DNA from: an uncultured Candidatus Saccharibacteria bacterium
GTDB taxonomy: Bacteria > Patescibacteriota > Saccharimonadia > Saccharimonadales > UBA4665
Direction of reading: 5' to 3'
Assembly: GCA_937988795.1 (NCBI GenBank)
Contig: CALKHY010000199.1
Location: forward strand, 1-8,087
DNA: 8,087 bases
This document shows positions 7,594-8,087 of this stretch, piece by piece (position 1 is the first letter of the stretch; the number at the start of each line of letters is the position of its first letter). Under the pieces are notes generated by a model. The model saw only the letters and a list, made by a program, of their open reading frames with translations, was not told where the DNA came from and did no database searches. The position numbers and the translations under genes are program-made.

Positions 7594-8063
7594 CCTGCAG
7601 TAATTGGTTTTTGTAGCCGGCAAGGAAAGCCTTGCCGGTCATTTCTGGTTTGCCGGCCGGTTTAAGTGCATCAATGCATAGTCTGCCGTCTGTTGTTTCT
7701 ACCATTAAAATGCCGTCGTTAATGACCGATTCTTCTATATCGCCGGGTTTCTTGCCCGGTGTGTTGCCCGGTACGGCATGAGCCTTTGTGATAATTACAT
7801 CTTTGCCGGTCAGCACTGTTCTGCTCTTTGGCCATGCACTAAAAGCGCGGACTTCTCTAGAGAGAACTTCAGCAGATTTTGACCAGTTGATAACTCCGTC
7901 TTGTTTTGTAAGTTTCCTCGAATATGATACGTCGCGACCGGTTACGCTTTGTGGTACGGGCCGAATTTCTCCCTCAATGTATTGGGGAAGTTTGTCACTA
8001 AGCAGGGAGTTGCTAAGCTGAATTAGGTTTTCTGTAAGTGTAATTGTTGTTTCATTTTCATCG
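7586..8063 (-). CDS. fmt: Methionyl-tRNA formyltransferase, C-terminal part (5' end lost at sequence end)
   Basis: About 158 C-terminal residues in an open frame that runs off the right edge. The signature of the Fmt linker and C-terminal OB-like domain is visible: a D-G-V-I-N-W-S-K-S-A-E-V-L segment, R-E-V-R-A-F-S-A-W-P (compare R-A-F-N-P-W-P in E. coli), then P-G-N-T-P-G, D-G-I-L-M-V, and the closing L-K-P-A-G-K-P-E-M-T-G-K-A-F-L-A-G. Fmt formylates the Met on initiator tRNA, the substrate that IF-2 recognises. The N-terminal catalytic domain (Asn, His and Asp of the active site) is missing, because the sequence turns into adapter at 8064. Codons read upstream of 8063 are therefore artificial. 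The TGA stop at 7586-7588 overlaps the convergent upstream gene. A GTG at 7814-7816 is an internal Val, not a start. The gene is probably intact in the genome. Confidence 0.93.
7617..7638. other. Perfect 9-bp hairpin within the 3' coding end of fmt
   Basis: CCGGCAAGG (7617-7625) and CCTTGCCGG (7630-7638) form a perfect stem with an AAAG loop, 24 bases beyond the stop of the convergent DUF5663-like gene. No T-run follows on the plus strand (TCATTTCTGG), so it is not a standard intrinsic terminator. It may still serve as a 3' end stabiliser for the plus-strand mRNA. It encodes a K-A-F-L-A-G segment of Fmt and could be chance. Confidence 0.4.
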
Positions 8064-8087
8064 ATCTCGTATGCCGTCTTCTGCTTG
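8064..8087. other. Illumina P7 adapter sequence (artefact, not genomic)
   Basis: The last 24 bases, starting ATCTCGTATGCC and ending TTCTGCTTG, are the full-length exact reverse complement of the 24-base Illumina P7 flow-cell oligo as I know it. No index or read-2 primer segment lies between it and the genomic sequence. This suggests a mis-primed or chimeric fragment at the end of an assembled contig. Confidence 0.97.

Noticed and set aside
7039..7623. Minus-strand frames opposite the DUF5663-like gene, including a glycine-run protein
   Set aside because: They are products of reading the proline and glutamine codons backwards. The plus-strand gene has a start site and promoter, and fmt ends at 7586.
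7617..7812. Repeated TTGCCGG words as a DNA uptake signal
   Set aside because: They arise from similar Gly-Lys codons (GGC AAA/AAG) in fmt and are not seen at comparable density elsewhere in the window.
7788..8021. Plus-strand frame opposite fmt
   Set aside because: The minus-strand frame carries clear Fmt C-terminal signatures across the same interval.

Overview
The window looks like a chromosomal piece of a Candidatus Patescibacteria (CPR) bacterium, most likely a Saccharibacterium (TM7). This rests on recognising families rather than on a search. The evidence is a compact IF-2 with almost no N-terminal extension, a four-domain S1 protein beside it, a KGG-motif small protein of the type common in this lineage, and an acidic helical protein with a Q/P-rich tail that resembles DUF5663. 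The genetic code appears standard, with TAA, TAG and TGA all used as stops. Nothing points to phage, plasmid or transposon.

Layout. Bases 1-1876 are the 3' two thirds of a 23S rRNA gene, entering at about E. coli position 980. A spacer without tRNA follows. It holds a long hairpin, a good sigma70-type promoter and two further hairpins that abut the 5S gene (2053-2166). A strong intrinsic terminator (2172-2205) closes the rRNA unit. A new promoter (2301-2329) drives a structured leader with a terminator-like hairpin, then the 65-aa KGG protein (2431-2628). A bidirectional terminator (2643-2675) separates this from a minus-strand pair: a ROK-family protein (3920-3102) overlapping a small HExxH metallopeptidase with a zinc ribbon (3118-2666). 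Divergent from that pair, a near-consensus promoter (3969-3997) drives rpsA (4068-5135) and infB (5184-6944). A DUF5663-like gene with its own extended -10 promoter follows (6994-7593). Its last 8 bases overlap the 3' end of a convergent minus-strand fmt gene, of which only the C-terminal part is present.

The unifying theme is translation: 23S and 5S rRNA, ribosomal protein S1 (mRNA binding), IF-2 (initiator tRNA delivery) and Fmt (formylation of the initiator Met-tRNA).

The last 24 bases (8064-8087) are exactly the reverse complement of the Illumina P7 flow-cell adapter. They are not genomic, so the sequence effectively ends inside fmt at 8063. No dramatic new system is visible. The best leads are the attenuator-like leader of the KGG gene, unusual features of the 23S rRNA (an enlarged H88 tip and an extra base in the GTPase centre), the promoter between 23S and 5S, and a ROK protein that lacks the family zinc site.
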